DNA of 64,000 nt, taken from NCBI RefSeq assembly GCF_000280905.1, contig NZ_ALAP01000098.1, positions 57,116-121,115 of the forward strand. The letters are read 5' to 3'. Each line of letters starts with the position of its first letter. Within the stretch, counting starts at the first letter, position 1. This stretch comes from Streptomyces sp. AA1529 (GTDB lineage Bacteria > Actinomycetota > Actinomycetes > Streptomycetales > Streptomycetaceae). A program made the translations under genes and the position numbers. Below the pieces are notes generated by a model. It made no database searches and was not told the origin of the DNA. It worked only from the letters and a program-made list of their open reading frames with translations. Below, one piece after another: positions 49,546 to 57,908 of the stretch.

Positions 49546-49984
49546 GACTGAACTCTCTTCTCTGCGGGCAGGTTCAGACGACTGTGTCGAGACCGGTCCC
49601 GCACGCGCATGACGCCCTTGGTGGTGACCGACGCCGCGTCGCCCCGGTCGTCCGCGCCGACCAGCGAGGGCGGATGACGGGGATGACCGTCTCGGGTACA
49701 TCCCGGTCAACGAATGCTCCAGCCGGCGGAAACCCCTGTGTGCAGTACTCAGACTTATGAGTATGCGGTTTTCCGCACGTATGTCACTCCTGCGTGGAGC
49801 AGCCGGAAGAGAGTCGGATGTGCAGGATGTCGTTTCACCGGATTTACGACCGCACCATGCGGCGCGTGGCCTCCCCGCTCGCTGCGGCGGATGCGCGATT
49901 CCGCCGGGCAGGAAGAGGAGCCGGCGGCAGTTCTCCCGGACGCCGGTAGCCTGGGGCTCCGCCGTCCGAGAGAGCTGCCGCCCC
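49546..49984. other. 439-bp divergent region before the methyltransferase
   Basis: No gene is supported. TACTCA-GACTTA-TGAGTA (49746-49763) and TGCGG-TTTT-CCGCA (49764-49777) are adjacent dyads, about 210 bp before the RlmA-type gene. Either could be an operator or a small hairpin. Confidence 0.55.
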
Positions 49985-50962
49985 ATGACCGAACCGTCCG
50001 CCGCGCGTGACGCGTACACGCACGAAGAGTGCGCGCAGGCCGGCCGCGCTGACGGTCATGCGCACGACCAGCCCGCGCGGCGCGAGCCGGCGCCCCGCGG
50101 CCCCTGGGGGGCACTGGTCGAGGCGGTGCGGTGCCCCGTCTGCGGCGACTCCCTGGCAGTGGCGGAACGATCGCTGCGCTGCCCGAACCGGCACACCTTC
50201 GACATCGCCCGGCAGGGATACGTCAGCCTGCTCTCCGGGGCCAAGCGCACCGCGAACGCCGACAGCGCGGCCATGGTGCTGGCCCGCACGGCCTTTCTGG
50301 AAGCCGGGCACTACGCGCCGCTGACCGGAGCGCTGGCCCGGACCACCGCCGCGCTCGGCCTCCCCGCGGAGGGCGCGGGGGGCACGGTGCTGGACGCCGG
50401 GGCGGGCACCGGGCACTACCTCGCCGCCGTCCTGGAAGCCCTGCCCGGCGCGGTCGGGCTGGCGCTCGACGCGTCGCCCCACGCGCTGCGCCGGGCCGCA
50501 CGGGCCCACCCGCGTGCGGGCGCGGCCAGTTGGGACGTCTGGCGGCCGTTCCCGGTCCGGGACGGCTGCGCGGACATCGTGCTGAACGTCTTCGCGCCGC
50601 GCAACGGCGCGGAGTTCCGCAGGGTGCTGGGGCCTCGCGGGGCGCTGGTGGTGGTCACGCCGACCGGGCGGCATCTGCGGGAACTGCGTGGCGCGCTCGG
50701 CCTGCTGGAGGTCGACCCGGACAAGGCCGAGCGCCTGGAGCGCACCCTGTCCGGGCACTTCGCGCCGGAGCGGACCGAGGACCTGGAGTACCCCCTCGAA
50801 CTGTCCGCCGCGGACGTGGCGAACCTCGCCGCCATGGGACCGGCCGCGCGGCACGTCGAGCCGGAGGAACTGCGGGAGCGGGCCGCCGCACTGGGGGAAC
50901 GGGTGCAGGCCACGGCGTCGTTCGGCATCTCGGTGTACCGGCCGCTTCCCCCCGCCGGCTGA
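49985..50962 (+). CDS. rlmA: 23S rRNA (guanine-N1) methyltransferase, RlmA family
   Basis: 325-aa SAM-dependent enzyme. A zinc finger at about residues 49-70 (CPVCGDSLAVAERSLRC, PNRH) is followed by FDIARQGYVSLLSG and the SAM motif VLDAGAGTGHYLAAVLE. This is the arrangement of RlmA, methylating G745 or G748 of 23S rRNA. RlmA(II)/TlrB in Gram-positives gives resistance to tylosin-type macrolides. Whether it is a housekeeping or a resistance enzyme cannot be told here. The ATG at 49985 follows GAGAGC. Confidence 0.88.
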   Translation: MTEPSAARDAYTHEECAQAGRADGHAHDQPARREPAPRGPWGALVEAVRCPVCGDSLAVAERSLRCPNRHTFDIARQGYVSLLSGAKRTANADSAAMVLARTAFLEAGHYAPLTGALARTTAALGLPAEGAGGTVLDAGAGTGHYLAAVLEALPGAVGLALDASPHALRRAARAHPRAGAASWDVWRPFPVRDGCADIVLNVFAPRNGAEFRRVLGPRGALVVVTPTGRHLRELRGALGLLEVDPDKAERLERTLSGHFAPERTEDLEYPLELSAADVANLAAMGPAARHVEPEELRERAAALGERVQATASFGISVYRPLPPAG

Positions 50963-51112
50963 TCCGTTCCGCCGGCACCGCCCGCCCCGGCGCGGCGAGC
51001 GGCCGACCGCCGCGTCCGGTCCGCCGCTTCCCGGCCGCCGCGCTCCGGGGCGCGGCGCTCCCGTCTGCCGCTTCCCGGCCCGCCGCCTCCCCGTGCCGTG
51101 CGGTGGCCTCCG

Positions 51113-51526
51113 CTACGCGGCCCGCGGCGCTCCCGCCTGCCCGGGTGCGTTCGCCGCAGCGGCCCGCTTGAGGCGGTCGGGGGTGGCGGCCAGGACGTCG
51201 TCGAGCAGACCGCGCGAGGTGTGCAGGGCCTCGATCTCCGCGGTCATCCGGTCGCGTTGGGCGAGCAACTGCCCCACCAGGTCGGGGCAGGTCGGCACGA
51301 GGCGATCAGCCTCGTCCCGCAGGCACGGCAGGATCTGCGCGATCGCCGAGGTCGACAGCCCCGCCGACAGCAGGCAGCGCACCCGGCGCACCGTGTCGAC
51401 ATCCGTCTCGCGGTACTCGCGGTAGCCGCTGGGCAGCCGCTGCGGGCTCAGCAGACCCTGCTTCTCGTAGTAGCGCAGCAGCCGCTCGTGGACGCCGGTA
51501 CGGCGCACCATCTCCTTCATCCGCAC
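51113..51526 (-). CDS. MerR family regulator, 137 aa
   Basis: N-terminal winged HTH: MVRRTGVHERLLRYYEKQGLL and SGYREYRETDVDTVRRVRCLLSAG. A dimerisation coiled coil (LAQRDRMTAEIEALHTSRGLL) follows. Two isolated Cys (CLRDEADRLVPTC) could be sensory. The GTG at 51526 is favoured because GAGGAGG is 10 nt upstream; ATG at 51520 is an alternative. It is divergent from an alpha/beta hydrolase whose promoter has the MerR-type 19-bp spacer and an internal dyad. Confidence 0.9.
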   Translation of the reverse strand: MRMKEMVRRTGVHERLLRYYEKQGLLSPQRLPSGYREYRETDVDTVRRVRCLLSAGLSTSAIAQILPCLRDEADRLVPTCPDLVGQLLAQRDRMTAEIEALHTSRGLLDDVLAATPDRLKRAAAANAPGQAGAPRAA

Positions 51527-51577
51527 GGCACGTCGACCTCCTCGGAGCCGCCGGAGGCATCCCGCCCCGGACGCGGC

Positions 51578-51608
51578 TTGACTCTGACACCGATGTCGGA
51601 GTTTAGCT
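51578..51608 (+). promoter_or_regulatory. MerR-type promoter with 19-bp spacer and internal operator
   Basis: TTGACT (51578-51583), 19-bp spacer, TTAGCT (51603-51608). The spacer holds a dyad with arms ACTC-n-GACA and TGTC-n-GAGT around CCGA (51581-51602). A long spacer plus a central dyad is the signature of MerR-activated promoters. The predicted transcript starts at or next to the hydrolase ATG at 51617. Confidence 0.8.
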
Positions 51609-51616
51609 TCTGGAGC

Positions 51617-52462
51617 ATGACCGAGAAGCACACCGCGGCCGCGGCCGCATTCCCGACCCTGGATGTACACGTGCACGGCAGCGGCCCCGCACTGCTGCTC
51701 GCACACGGCGCCGGCGGAGGGATCGAAGCCAACTTCGGGCACGTACGGGACGATCTGGCGTCCGATCACACGCTGATCGGACCGCACTACCCGGGTGCCG
51801 GAGGCACGCCCCGGGCGGCGGCGCCGCTCGACCTGGACACGCTGGCGGACGCCCTCGTGCAGGCCGCGGTCTCGCGGGGGCACGAACACTTCACCGTGCT
51901 GGGGGAGTCCCTGGGGACGGTGGTCGCTCTGCGGGCCGCGGCGCGGCATCCGGAGCGGGTGACCGGGCTCGTGCTGACCGCCGGGTTCGCGGTGGCCGAC
52001 CCGCTCCTGGAGTTCGCCGCCGCCCTCGTCACCCGCCTGGGGCGGGCCGGGGAGTGGGACGCGGTCGCGCGCGTCGCCACCCAGTCCGCGCTGTCGGACG
52101 GCGAACTCGGCGCACTCACCGCCGAGACGCTGGAGGACGCCGTCGCGGCGACCCGGGAGGGGCTGCCGCCGGGCACGGTGGACCACTTCGACCTGGTGCG
52201 CCGGGTCGATGTGCGCGGCGATCTCGCGAACCTCCGGGTGCCCGCGCTGGTGGCGGTGCCCACCGGTGACCGCCTCGTCCTGCCCGACAGCTCCCGCAGG
52301 CTCGCCGCCGCCCTTCCGGACGCCGCCCTGGTGGAGATCCCGGGCGGCGCCCATGTCCTGGGCGAGCAGGACCGCAAGGTGTGGCTCGGGCATGTGCGGG
52401 AGTTCCTCGCCGGGCTGCCGGAGGGCGCGGCGCGTACCGCTCAGCAGCCGCCGCAGTTGTAG
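51617..52462 (+). CDS. Alpha/beta hydrolase controlled by MerR
   Basis: 281 aa. The oxyanion-hole motif is LLLAHGAGGGIEANFGHV. The nucleophile elbow is GESLG (Ser in VLGESLGTVVALRAA). Acid Asp lies near VPTGDRLVLPDS, and the catalytic His is in IPGGAHVLGEQ. This is the general lipase/haloalkane/epoxide-hydrolase-like fold; substrate unknown. It probably removes the inducer sensed by the MerR protein (inference). Its end overlaps the convergent secreted-protein gene by 22 bp. GGAG lies only 1 nt from the ATG, so leaderless initiation is likely. Confidence 0.88.
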   Translation: MTEKHTAAAAAFPTLDVHVHGSGPALLLAHGAGGGIEANFGHVRDDLASDHTLIGPHYPGAGGTPRAAAPLDLDTLADALVQAAVSRGHEHFTVLGESLGTVVALRAAARHPERVTGLVLTAGFAVADPLLEFAAALVTRLGRAGEWDAVARVATQSALSDGELGALTAETLEDAVAATREGLPPGTVDHFDLVRRVDVRGDLANLRVPALVAVPTGDRLVLPDSSRRLAAALPDAALVEIPGGAHVLGEQDRKVWLGHVREFLAGLPEGAARTAQQPPQL

Positions 52463-52986
52463 TAGGTGACGTCCCAGTGGTTGCCCTCGCGGTAGTAGAT
52501 GTTGCCCGAGGCCGACTTCCACTTGGAGCCGCCGATGGAGGTGAAGGCCCCGGTGATGTAGTTGTCCAGGCAGCTCGAGAGGGACATGTCGAGCTTGTAG
52601 CCGTTCCAGTGGCTGTAGGTGCCGGAGGCGTGCCCCGTCTCCGTGCCGCCGGTCAGCCGGACGGCACAGCCGGACGCCCTCTTGAGGGTGACGGCGCCGT
52701 CCGCGGTCTGCGACCGGAGCCCCTGGAACGAGGTGCAGGTGGAGTTGTTCCGGTCCGAACAGCCGCCGCTGGACGTCCAGGTGATCCCGGCGGACCGGAA
52801 GATGGACGTCGCCTGGGAGTGCGTCAGCTTCGCGAGGAGCTGCGGGCTCCCGGCGGCCCGCGTGGGGCTCTGCTGGGTCGCGGGGGACGCCTGTGCCGCC
52901 TGCGCGTTCACCGGCGCGGTCAGCGCCAGTGCGGCGGCCGCGGCGGCGCCGAGGAGTGCGGTCCGAGCGTGGCGAGTGGGTCTCAT
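52441..52986 (-). CDS. Small secreted Cys-rich protein with M15-like zinc peptidase motifs
   Basis: 181 aa with a Sec signal peptide (ALLGAAAAAALALTAPVNAQA). After a short linker the domain shows S125-H126-xx-G-xxx-D133 (YSHWNGYKLDM) and E167-xx-H170-W171-D172 (REGNHWDV). These match the zinc-ligand and catalytic motifs of M15/VanY/hedgehog-fold peptidases (SxHxxGxAxD and ExxHW). Six Cys may form disulfides. I infer a peptidoglycan-directed metallopeptidase-like protein; the fold size is small, so activity is unproven. The ATG is at 52986. Confidence 0.7.
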   Translation of the reverse strand: MRPTRHARTALLGAAAAAALALTAPVNAQAAQASPATQQSPTRAAGSPQLLAKLTHSQATSIFRSAGITWTSSGGCSDRNNSTCTSFQGLRSQTADGAVTLKRASGCAVRLTGGTETGHASGTYSHWNGYKLDMSLSSCLDNYITGAFTSIGGSKWKSASGNIYYREGNHWDVTYYNCGGC

Positions 52987-53060
52987 GGGTGCCTGCCTTC
53001 CCGAGGGACGGGGTGGGGGGTGCACGACTCGCGGAGTGTCGGGGGCGGTGGTCGGGCGTC

Positions 53061-53089
53061 AACGTAGCGGCATGGCAGGGGCATGTAAA
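53061..53089 (-). promoter_or_regulatory. Candidate promoter of the secreted protein
   Basis: Minus strand TTTACA (53084-53089), 17-bp spacer, TACGTT (53061-53066), about 75 bp before the start codon. Resembles an HrdB-type promoter. Confidence 0.5.
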
Positions 53090-53174
53090 CAATGTCCCCG
53101 AGTGGTACGGCCATTGGCGGTCAGGGCGTCCCTGGGACACGCTCCGGGCGCCGCGGAGCGGCGGCGGGCCCGGT

Positions 53175-53495
53175 TCAGGGCAGCAGCTTCAGCCCCACCG
53201 CACCGCCGACGATCAACAGCAGGCACAGCAGCCGTGCCACGGAGACCGCGTCCCCCAGCACGGCCATCCCGTAGAGCGCCGTGCCGACGGCGCCGATCCC
53301 CACCCACACCGCGTACGCGGTGCCCAGCGGAATCTGCGAGACGGCGTACGACAGGCCCGCCATGCTGGCCGCGAGTGCGACCAGGAAGAGCACCGAGGGC
53401 CACAGCCGGTGGAAAGTGTCCGACGCCTCCAGAGCGGTCGCCCACAGCGTCTCCAGGCACCCGGAGACGATCAGTACGCCCCACGCCAGGCCCAT
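53175..53495 (-). CDS. Small multidrug resistance (SMR) protein, SugE/Gdx-like
   Basis: 106-aa, four-TM proton-coupled exporter. MGLAWGVLIVSGCLETLWATALEAS holds the essential membrane Glu in a SugE-like context (GxxEtxWA). PLGTAYAVWVGIGAVGTALYGMAVLGDAVS is the central SMR signature. SugE/Gdx members export guanidinium; others export quaternary amines. I see no guanidine riboswitch upstream. The ATG at 53495 follows GAGGGAG. Confidence 0.9.
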   Translation of the reverse strand: MGLAWGVLIVSGCLETLWATALEASDTFHRLWPSVLFLVALAASMAGLSYAVSQIPLGTAYAVWVGIGAVGTALYGMAVLGDAVSVARLLCLLLIVGGAVGLKLLP

Positions 53496-53637
53496 CCGGT
53501 ACTCCCTCGCTCCGCGCGCCCTGCCGATGCCACCGGGGCCCGGCGTCCGGACTCGGTCCCGCCCCCGAAGCCCCGGCCTCGCCGGTGCTCCGGGCGCCAT
53601 CCGCCCCGTCGGCCCCGCCGACCGCGGCCGGTCTCCG

Positions 53638-54252
53638 CTAGCGCCGCCACCAGTGCGTCTCGCGGCCGCTCGCCCGTTCCCTCTCGCCCTCGCCGAAGCG
53701 CCCCGGCTCGTGCCCCGTGGTCGCGGATCCGGTGGGCGCGTCGGAGGCGTTGGGACACGACTGGGGCTTCGAGAGGATGTCCTCGACCTCCTGCCGCACC
53801 GCGGCCGCCAGATAGTGGCTGACACCCGGTCCCAGCGCCTCCCGCACGGCACCTGTGGAGGTCTCCTTCACATCGGCCACCACCACCGTGCTCGCGGGCG
53901 GGATCTCCGCGGTGAGCTCCTCCAGCCCCTCGTTCGTCTCCACGACCCGGCGGGCGTCGTGGCCGCCGCCGATCAGGCCCCCGGTGGTGAAGCCGAGCAG
54001 GGCACCCCGCGGCCCGCCCACCAGGCCCACCAGCGCACCGACGAGGCTGCCGACGGCGAACCCCGCGGCGCCGCTGATGTGGTCCACCTCGCCGAGGATC
54101 TCGGCGTGCCCGTTCGGGTCCCGGCTGATCACCCGGGCCTCCCGCAGGTCGAGCGCACCCTGGCTGTGGGCCCGCTCCAGCTTCTCCAGCGCGTGCTGTG
54201 CCGGCCCGGTTCCCCGGTCGGTGAAGTCGGCGCACACGATGTATTCCGTCAT
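53638..54252 (-). CDS. DUF1269-type membrane-associated protein, 204 aa
   Basis: N-terminal alpha/beta segment (YIVCADFTDRGTGPAQHALEKL) is followed by two glycine-rich hydrophobic stretches (GAAGFAVGSLVGALVGLVGG, then GALLGFTTGGLIGG). A second soluble part (NEGLEELTAEIPPASTVVVADVKE) follows, with a charged Arg-rich tail. This strand-glycine zipper-strand pattern fits DUF1269/TIGR-type membrane proteins. Function unknown. Divergent from the acyltransferase-like gene. Confidence 0.75.
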   Translation of the reverse strand: MTEYIVCADFTDRGTGPAQHALEKLERAHSQGALDLREARVISRDPNGHAEILGEVDHISGAAGFAVGSLVGALVGLVGGPRGALLGFTTGGLIGGGHDARRVVETNEGLEELTAEIPPASTVVVADVKETSTGAVREALGPGVSHYLAAAVRQEVEDILSKPQSCPNASDAPTGSATTGHEPGRFGEGERERASGRETHWWRR

Positions 54253-54447
54253 ACGACCCACGATCCGCGCTCTCCCGGGCTCCGGCATCCCCAGTCCGGC
54301 GGCACCCGCGCGACCTGCGGATTCGTCCCGACGGCAGCCCTCGCGGCCCGGATCCTCGACCGGTCCCGTCCCGTCCGGTGCCGCGCCGCGCGATCCGTGC
54401 GGTGCTGCGACTGGCACCGGCGGGGTGCGGCGGGTGAGGGTGGCCCC

Positions 54448-55218
54448 ATGAGCGTCGCGTTCCTCTTCCCCGGCCCCGACTCGCTGCGGGCCGGCATGCT
54501 GCACCGGCTGCCGGACACGGCCGCCTCGGCGACCGTGCTGGCCGAGGCCGAGTGGGACCATCCGGGCGGGGTCGCGGAGCTGGACACCGCCGAGGCGCTG
54601 GCCGGGTCCGAGGTGGCGCGGCACGTGAGTCTGCTGGTCGCCGGGGTGGCCGGTGCCCGGGCGCTGGTCGAGGACGAGGAGGTCCTCCCGGCCGCCGTGG
54701 CGGGCCACGGGCTCGGCGGCTACGCGGCGGCCGTCGTCGCGGGGCTCCTCACCTTCCCGGAGGCGCTGCGGGCGGTGCGGCTGCGCGCGGGACTCCTGGA
54801 GCGGGCGGAGGAGCCCCTGCACGATCTGGGCATCCGGATGGCACAGCACCTGGCCACGGTGCCGCGGCGGGCGCACACGCTGCCCTACGTGGCGGGCACC
54901 AGCGGTCTGTGCCTGCACGGCGACGCCAACGGGGTCTTCGACGACCTGGCCCGCTCCGTCGCGCTGCCGGTCCGGCACGAGGCCGTCACGGCGGCCCTGC
55001 GGGGGACCGGCGCCGACCGGTGGATCGAGCTGCCGCCCGGTCGGGCACTGACCGCGCGGCTGGCCGGGGGCGGGCCTGACGCGGTGGGGCCCGGGGTGCG
55101 GGTCGTCTCCGTCGAGGAGATCGGCATCGCACAGGCCGCCGACTTCGCCAGAGGCGTGACCGGGGATGTGAACGGGTTCGGGGATGTGACCGGAGAGGGC
55201 GCCGCGCCCGTCTGTTGA
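54448..55218 (+). CDS. Acyltransferase-like protein (MdcH/FabD fold) lacking the nucleophile Ser
   Basis: 256 aa. N-terminal LFPGPDSLRAGMLHRLPD aligns with the FPGQGxQxxGML of malonate decarboxylase epsilon subunits. The nucleophile elbow reads AGHGLGGYAAAVVAGLLTFPEALRAVRLRAGLLERA: position 88 is Gly where GHSxGE requires Ser. FPGQG is also changed to FPGPD. The fold appears intact, but the usual acyl-transfer chemistry should be impossible. No mdc genes are adjacent. It may be a pseudoenzyme or a binding protein. The ATG at 54448 follows GTGAGGG. Confidence 0.78.
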   Translation: MSVAFLFPGPDSLRAGMLHRLPDTAASATVLAEAEWDHPGGVAELDTAEALAGSEVARHVSLLVAGVAGARALVEDEEVLPAAVAGHGLGGYAAAVVAGLLTFPEALRAVRLRAGLLERAEEPLHDLGIRMAQHLATVPRRAHTLPYVAGTSGLCLHGDANGVFDDLARSVALPVRHEAVTAALRGTGADRWIELPPGRALTARLAGGGPDAVGPGVRVVSVEEIGIAQAADFARGVTGDVNGFGDVTGEGAAPVC

Positions 55219-55253
55219 CCGGGTTGTCGGACGGCCCGCAGGTTCCGGTGCGG

Positions 55254-55766
55254 TCAGTGGGTTCCGCGCAGCGGTTTGACGAAGCAGCGGCTCTCCCTGT
55301 GGAAGCGGTAGTGGCCGAACTTCGCGGGAGCCGGCATATATCCGGATGACGTGTACAGCGCGATGGCTTCCGGCTGCTGCAGCCCCGTCTCCAGCACCAC
55401 GCGGGCGCGGCCCGCCTCCCGTGCGTCGTCCTCCAGCAACGCCAGGATCCGGCGTGCGAGGCCCTGGCCGCGCGCCTCGGGCACGACGAACATCCGCTTC
55501 AGCTCGGCGTCGCCGTCCGCGTAGTTCTCGTCCTCCTCGTCCGGCCCGTGCGCGGCGTCCCGCGCCCGCCAGGCGCCCGTCGCGACCGGCCGCTGTTGCG
55601 CGTCGTAGGCCAGCAGATACAGACCGCGCGGCGGCTGGAACATCGACGGGTCCAGCGGCGTCGCATCGCCTTCCGGATCGCCGTAGCGCAGCGCGTACTC
55701 CTGGAGCACGAGGTCGCTGAGCTTCCGGGCGTCCGGGTGGTCGTAACCGACGGGAACGATCTGCAT
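55254..55766 (-). CDS. GNAT family N-acetyltransferase, 170 aa
   Basis: Acetyl-CoA-dependent transferase. ELKRMFVVPEARGQGLARRILALLEDDAREAG is the acetyl-CoA binding signature (motif A, R/Q-x-x-G-x-G/A); LETGLQQPEAIALYTSSGYMPA is motif B. The N-terminal half has a PPRGLYLLAYDAQQRPVATGAW strand. Substrate unknown. Monocistronic; the ATG at 55766 lies opposite the exonuclease III gene, 208 bp away. Confidence 0.9.
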   Translation of the reverse strand: MQIVPVGYDHPDARKLSDLVLQEYALRYGDPEGDATPLDPSMFQPPRGLYLLAYDAQQRPVATGAWRARDAAHGPDEEDENYADGDAELKRMFVVPEARGQGLARRILALLEDDAREAGRARVVLETGLQQPEAIALYTSSGYMPAPAKFGHYRFHRESRCFVKPLRGTH

Positions 55767-55974
55767 GCGGGCATCGTAGAGCGGGCGGAAGCGCCGGGGG
55801 CCGGCCGGTCGGCCGCTGCGGGACGGACGCTTGCTCCGTGTCGTCGGTCACAGGCAGGGCAGCCCACCGCCGAGGGCGGGCGCCGCAGGCGTGGGGCGGC
55901 GACGACGGCGCGGTCGGTCGCGGGCCGCACCGGCATATGGTGCGAAGGACGCGCGTACCGATGAGGAGCATGTT

Positions 55975-56778
55975 GTGCACAAGGTGAGCACGGTCAACGT
56001 GAACGGATTGCGGGCCGCGGCCAAGAAGGGGTACGCGGAGTGGCTGGCGGCCACCGACGCGGACGTGGTCTGCCTCCAGGAGGTCCGCGCGGAGCCCGAG
56101 CAGCTGCCCGAGGCGGTGCGGCATCCGGAGGGATGGCACGCCTTCTGGGCACCGTCCTCGGCGAAGGGCAGGGCCGGGGTGGCGCTGCTCACCCGCCGGG
56201 AGCCCGACAGCGTGCGGGTCGGCTTCGGCACACCCGAGTTCGAGGAGTCCGGCCGGTACCTGGAGGCGGACCTGCCCGGTCTGACGGTCGCGAGCCTCTA
56301 TCTGCCCTCGGGGGAGGTCGGCACCGAGCGGCAGGACGAGAAGGAGCGCTTCATGGCGGCGTTCCTGCCCTATCTGCGCGATCTGCGGGAGCGGGCGGCG
56401 GCGGCCGGGCGTGAGGTGCTGGTCTGCGGCGACTGGAACATCGCCCACCAGGAGGCCGATCTGAAGAACTGGCGCGGCAACAAGAAGAGCTCCGGGTTCC
56501 TGCCCGAGGAGCGCGCCTGGCTCTCCCGGGTCCTCGACCCGCAGGACGGCGGCTGCACGGATGTCGTGCGCGCGCTCCATCCGGAGGTCGCCGGCCCGTA
56601 CTCGTGGTGGTCGTACCGGGGGCGCGCCTTCGACAACGACACGGGATGGCGGATCGATTACCACATGTCCACGCCGGGCCTGGCGGAACGCGCGGTGAAG
56701 GCGTACGTGGAGCGGGCCGCCACGCACGCCGAGCGGTGGAGCGACCATGCGCCGGTGACCGTCGACTACGGCGCCTGA
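55975..56778 (+). CDS. xth: Exodeoxyribonuclease III
   Basis: 267-aa Mg-dependent AP endonuclease/3'-5' exonuclease for base-excision repair. Landmarks: STVNVNGLRAAAKKG (metal Asn), ADVVCLQEVRAE (metal Glu), VASLYLPSGE, VCGDWNIAHQEADLKNW (catalytic Asp/Asn), and the C-terminal ERWSDHAPVTVDY with the active-site Asp-His. GTG start at 55975, with GAGGAG 6 nt upstream. Confidence 0.94.
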   Translation: MHKVSTVNVNGLRAAAKKGYAEWLAATDADVVCLQEVRAEPEQLPEAVRHPEGWHAFWAPSSAKGRAGVALLTRREPDSVRVGFGTPEFEESGRYLEADLPGLTVASLYLPSGEVGTERQDEKERFMAAFLPYLRDLRERAAAAGREVLVCGDWNIAHQEADLKNWRGNKKSSGFLPEERAWLSRVLDPQDGGCTDVVRALHPEVAGPYSWWSYRGRAFDNDTGWRIDYHMSTPGLAERAVKAYVERAATHAERWSDHAPVTVDYGA

Positions 56779-56981
56779 GCCCGGCGGCTTCCGAAACGGG
56801 GCCTGAGCCCGGCTGTCTCCGGAACCGGTCCGCGCCTCTCCCCGGCCGGCGGCGGGTGCTCGTGACTCCGCGACGGGCGGCCGGGGCGTCGGCGGATGCC
56901 GCGGTCTTGTGCGGCCGGTACGGGCCGGGCCACCGTGGAGCCGGTGGGGCGAGGGCCCCGCCGTCCCCAGGGGAGGCCGCC

Positions 56982-57908
56982 ATGGACGCTGCCGCGGAGT
57001 GCGGAGCCGAGGACGGGACGGGAGCGGACGGGACGGGGGCGGACGCCGGTGCCGTCGCCTTGCCCGCCACCCGGATCGGTGACGGTGCGCACCATGTGAT
57101 CGCCGTGCACGGCTGGTTCGCGGACCGGCGTGCCTATGCTCCGGTGCTCGACGTGCTCGACCGCGCCACGTTCAGCTACGCCGTCCCCGATCTGCGCGGC
57201 TACGGGGAGGCGCGGGACATTCCGGGTGCCTGTACGGCGGGTGAGGCCGCGCGGGACGTGCTGGCGCTGGCGGACGCGCTGGGCTGGGAGCGGTTCTCGC
57301 TGGTCGGGCACTCGATGGGCGCGGCCGTGATGCAGCGGGTGGTGCTGGCGGCGCCCGGGCGGGTGCGGCGGATGGTGGGGATCGCGCCGGTGCCGGCGAG
57401 CGGGGTGCCGCTGCGGGGCGAGCAGTGGGTGCTGTTCGCGGAGGCCGCGCGGCGCCCGGCCAACCGCAGGGCGATCATCGACTACACCACGGGCAACCGC
57501 CGCCCGGACGCCTGGCTGGATCTGATGGTCGAGCGGTCGGTCTCGTGCACCGATCCGGCCGCGTTCCGCCGCTGGCTGGACTCCTGGGCCCTGGAGGACT
57601 TCCACGGGGAGGTGCGGGGCTGCCGGGTGCCGGTGCGGCTGGTGGTCGGGGACGGCGACCCCGTGCTGTCGGCCGAGGTGGTCCGCGCCACATGGCTGCG
57701 CTGGTACACGGCCGCCGAACTGGTGGAGTTGCCCGCGGCCGGTCACTATCCGCTCGACGAGACGCCGCTGGAGACCGTGCGAGCGGTGGAGGACTTCCTG
57801 CGCGCCGACGGGCGGCCCGGCGAGGCCCCGAACGGCGGCCCCCAAGACCCCGGCGACCCCGGCGGCCCCGGCGGGGTCCGCGCTCCGCGCGGGCGGGAGG
57901 GCGCGTGA
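56982..57908 (+). CDS. Alpha/beta hydrolase coupled to P450
   Basis: 308 aa. HVIAVHGWFADRRAYAPVL (oxyanion), VPDLRGYGEARDIPG, the nucleophile elbow LVGHSMGAAVMQRVV, an acid Asp in VVGDGDPVLSAE, and a catalytic His in ELPAAGHYPLDETP. The Ala/Asp-rich N-terminus and Gly/Pro-rich tail (GGPQDPGDPGGPGG) are likely disordered. The stop overlaps the P450 start (GTGA), so the two are translated together and may act on one pathway. The ATG at 56982 follows AGGGGAGG. Confidence 0.87.
   Translation: MDAAAECGAEDGTGADGTGADAGAVALPATRIGDGAHHVIAVHGWFADRRAYAPVLDVLDRATFSYAVPDLRGYGEARDIPGACTAGEAARDVLALADALGWERFSLVGHSMGAAVMQRVVLAAPGRVRRMVGIAPVPASGVPLRGEQWVLFAEAARRPANRRAIIDYTTGNRRPDAWLDLMVERSVSCTDPAAFRRWLDSWALEDFHGEVRGCRVPVRLVVGDGDPVLSAEVVRATWLRWYTAAELVELPAAGHYPLDETPLETVRAVEDFLRADGRPGEAPNGGPQDPGDPGGPGGVRAPRGREGA

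Noticed and set aside
53496..53640. Guanidine riboswitch upstream of the SugE-like gene
   Set aside because: No ACGR-loop hairpin pairs or other guanidine aptamer features recognised.
53638..56748. 1036-codon minus frame
   Set aside because: Only its last 204 codons (DUF1269 protein from 54252) are supported; the rest runs antisense to the acyltransferase-like and exonuclease genes.
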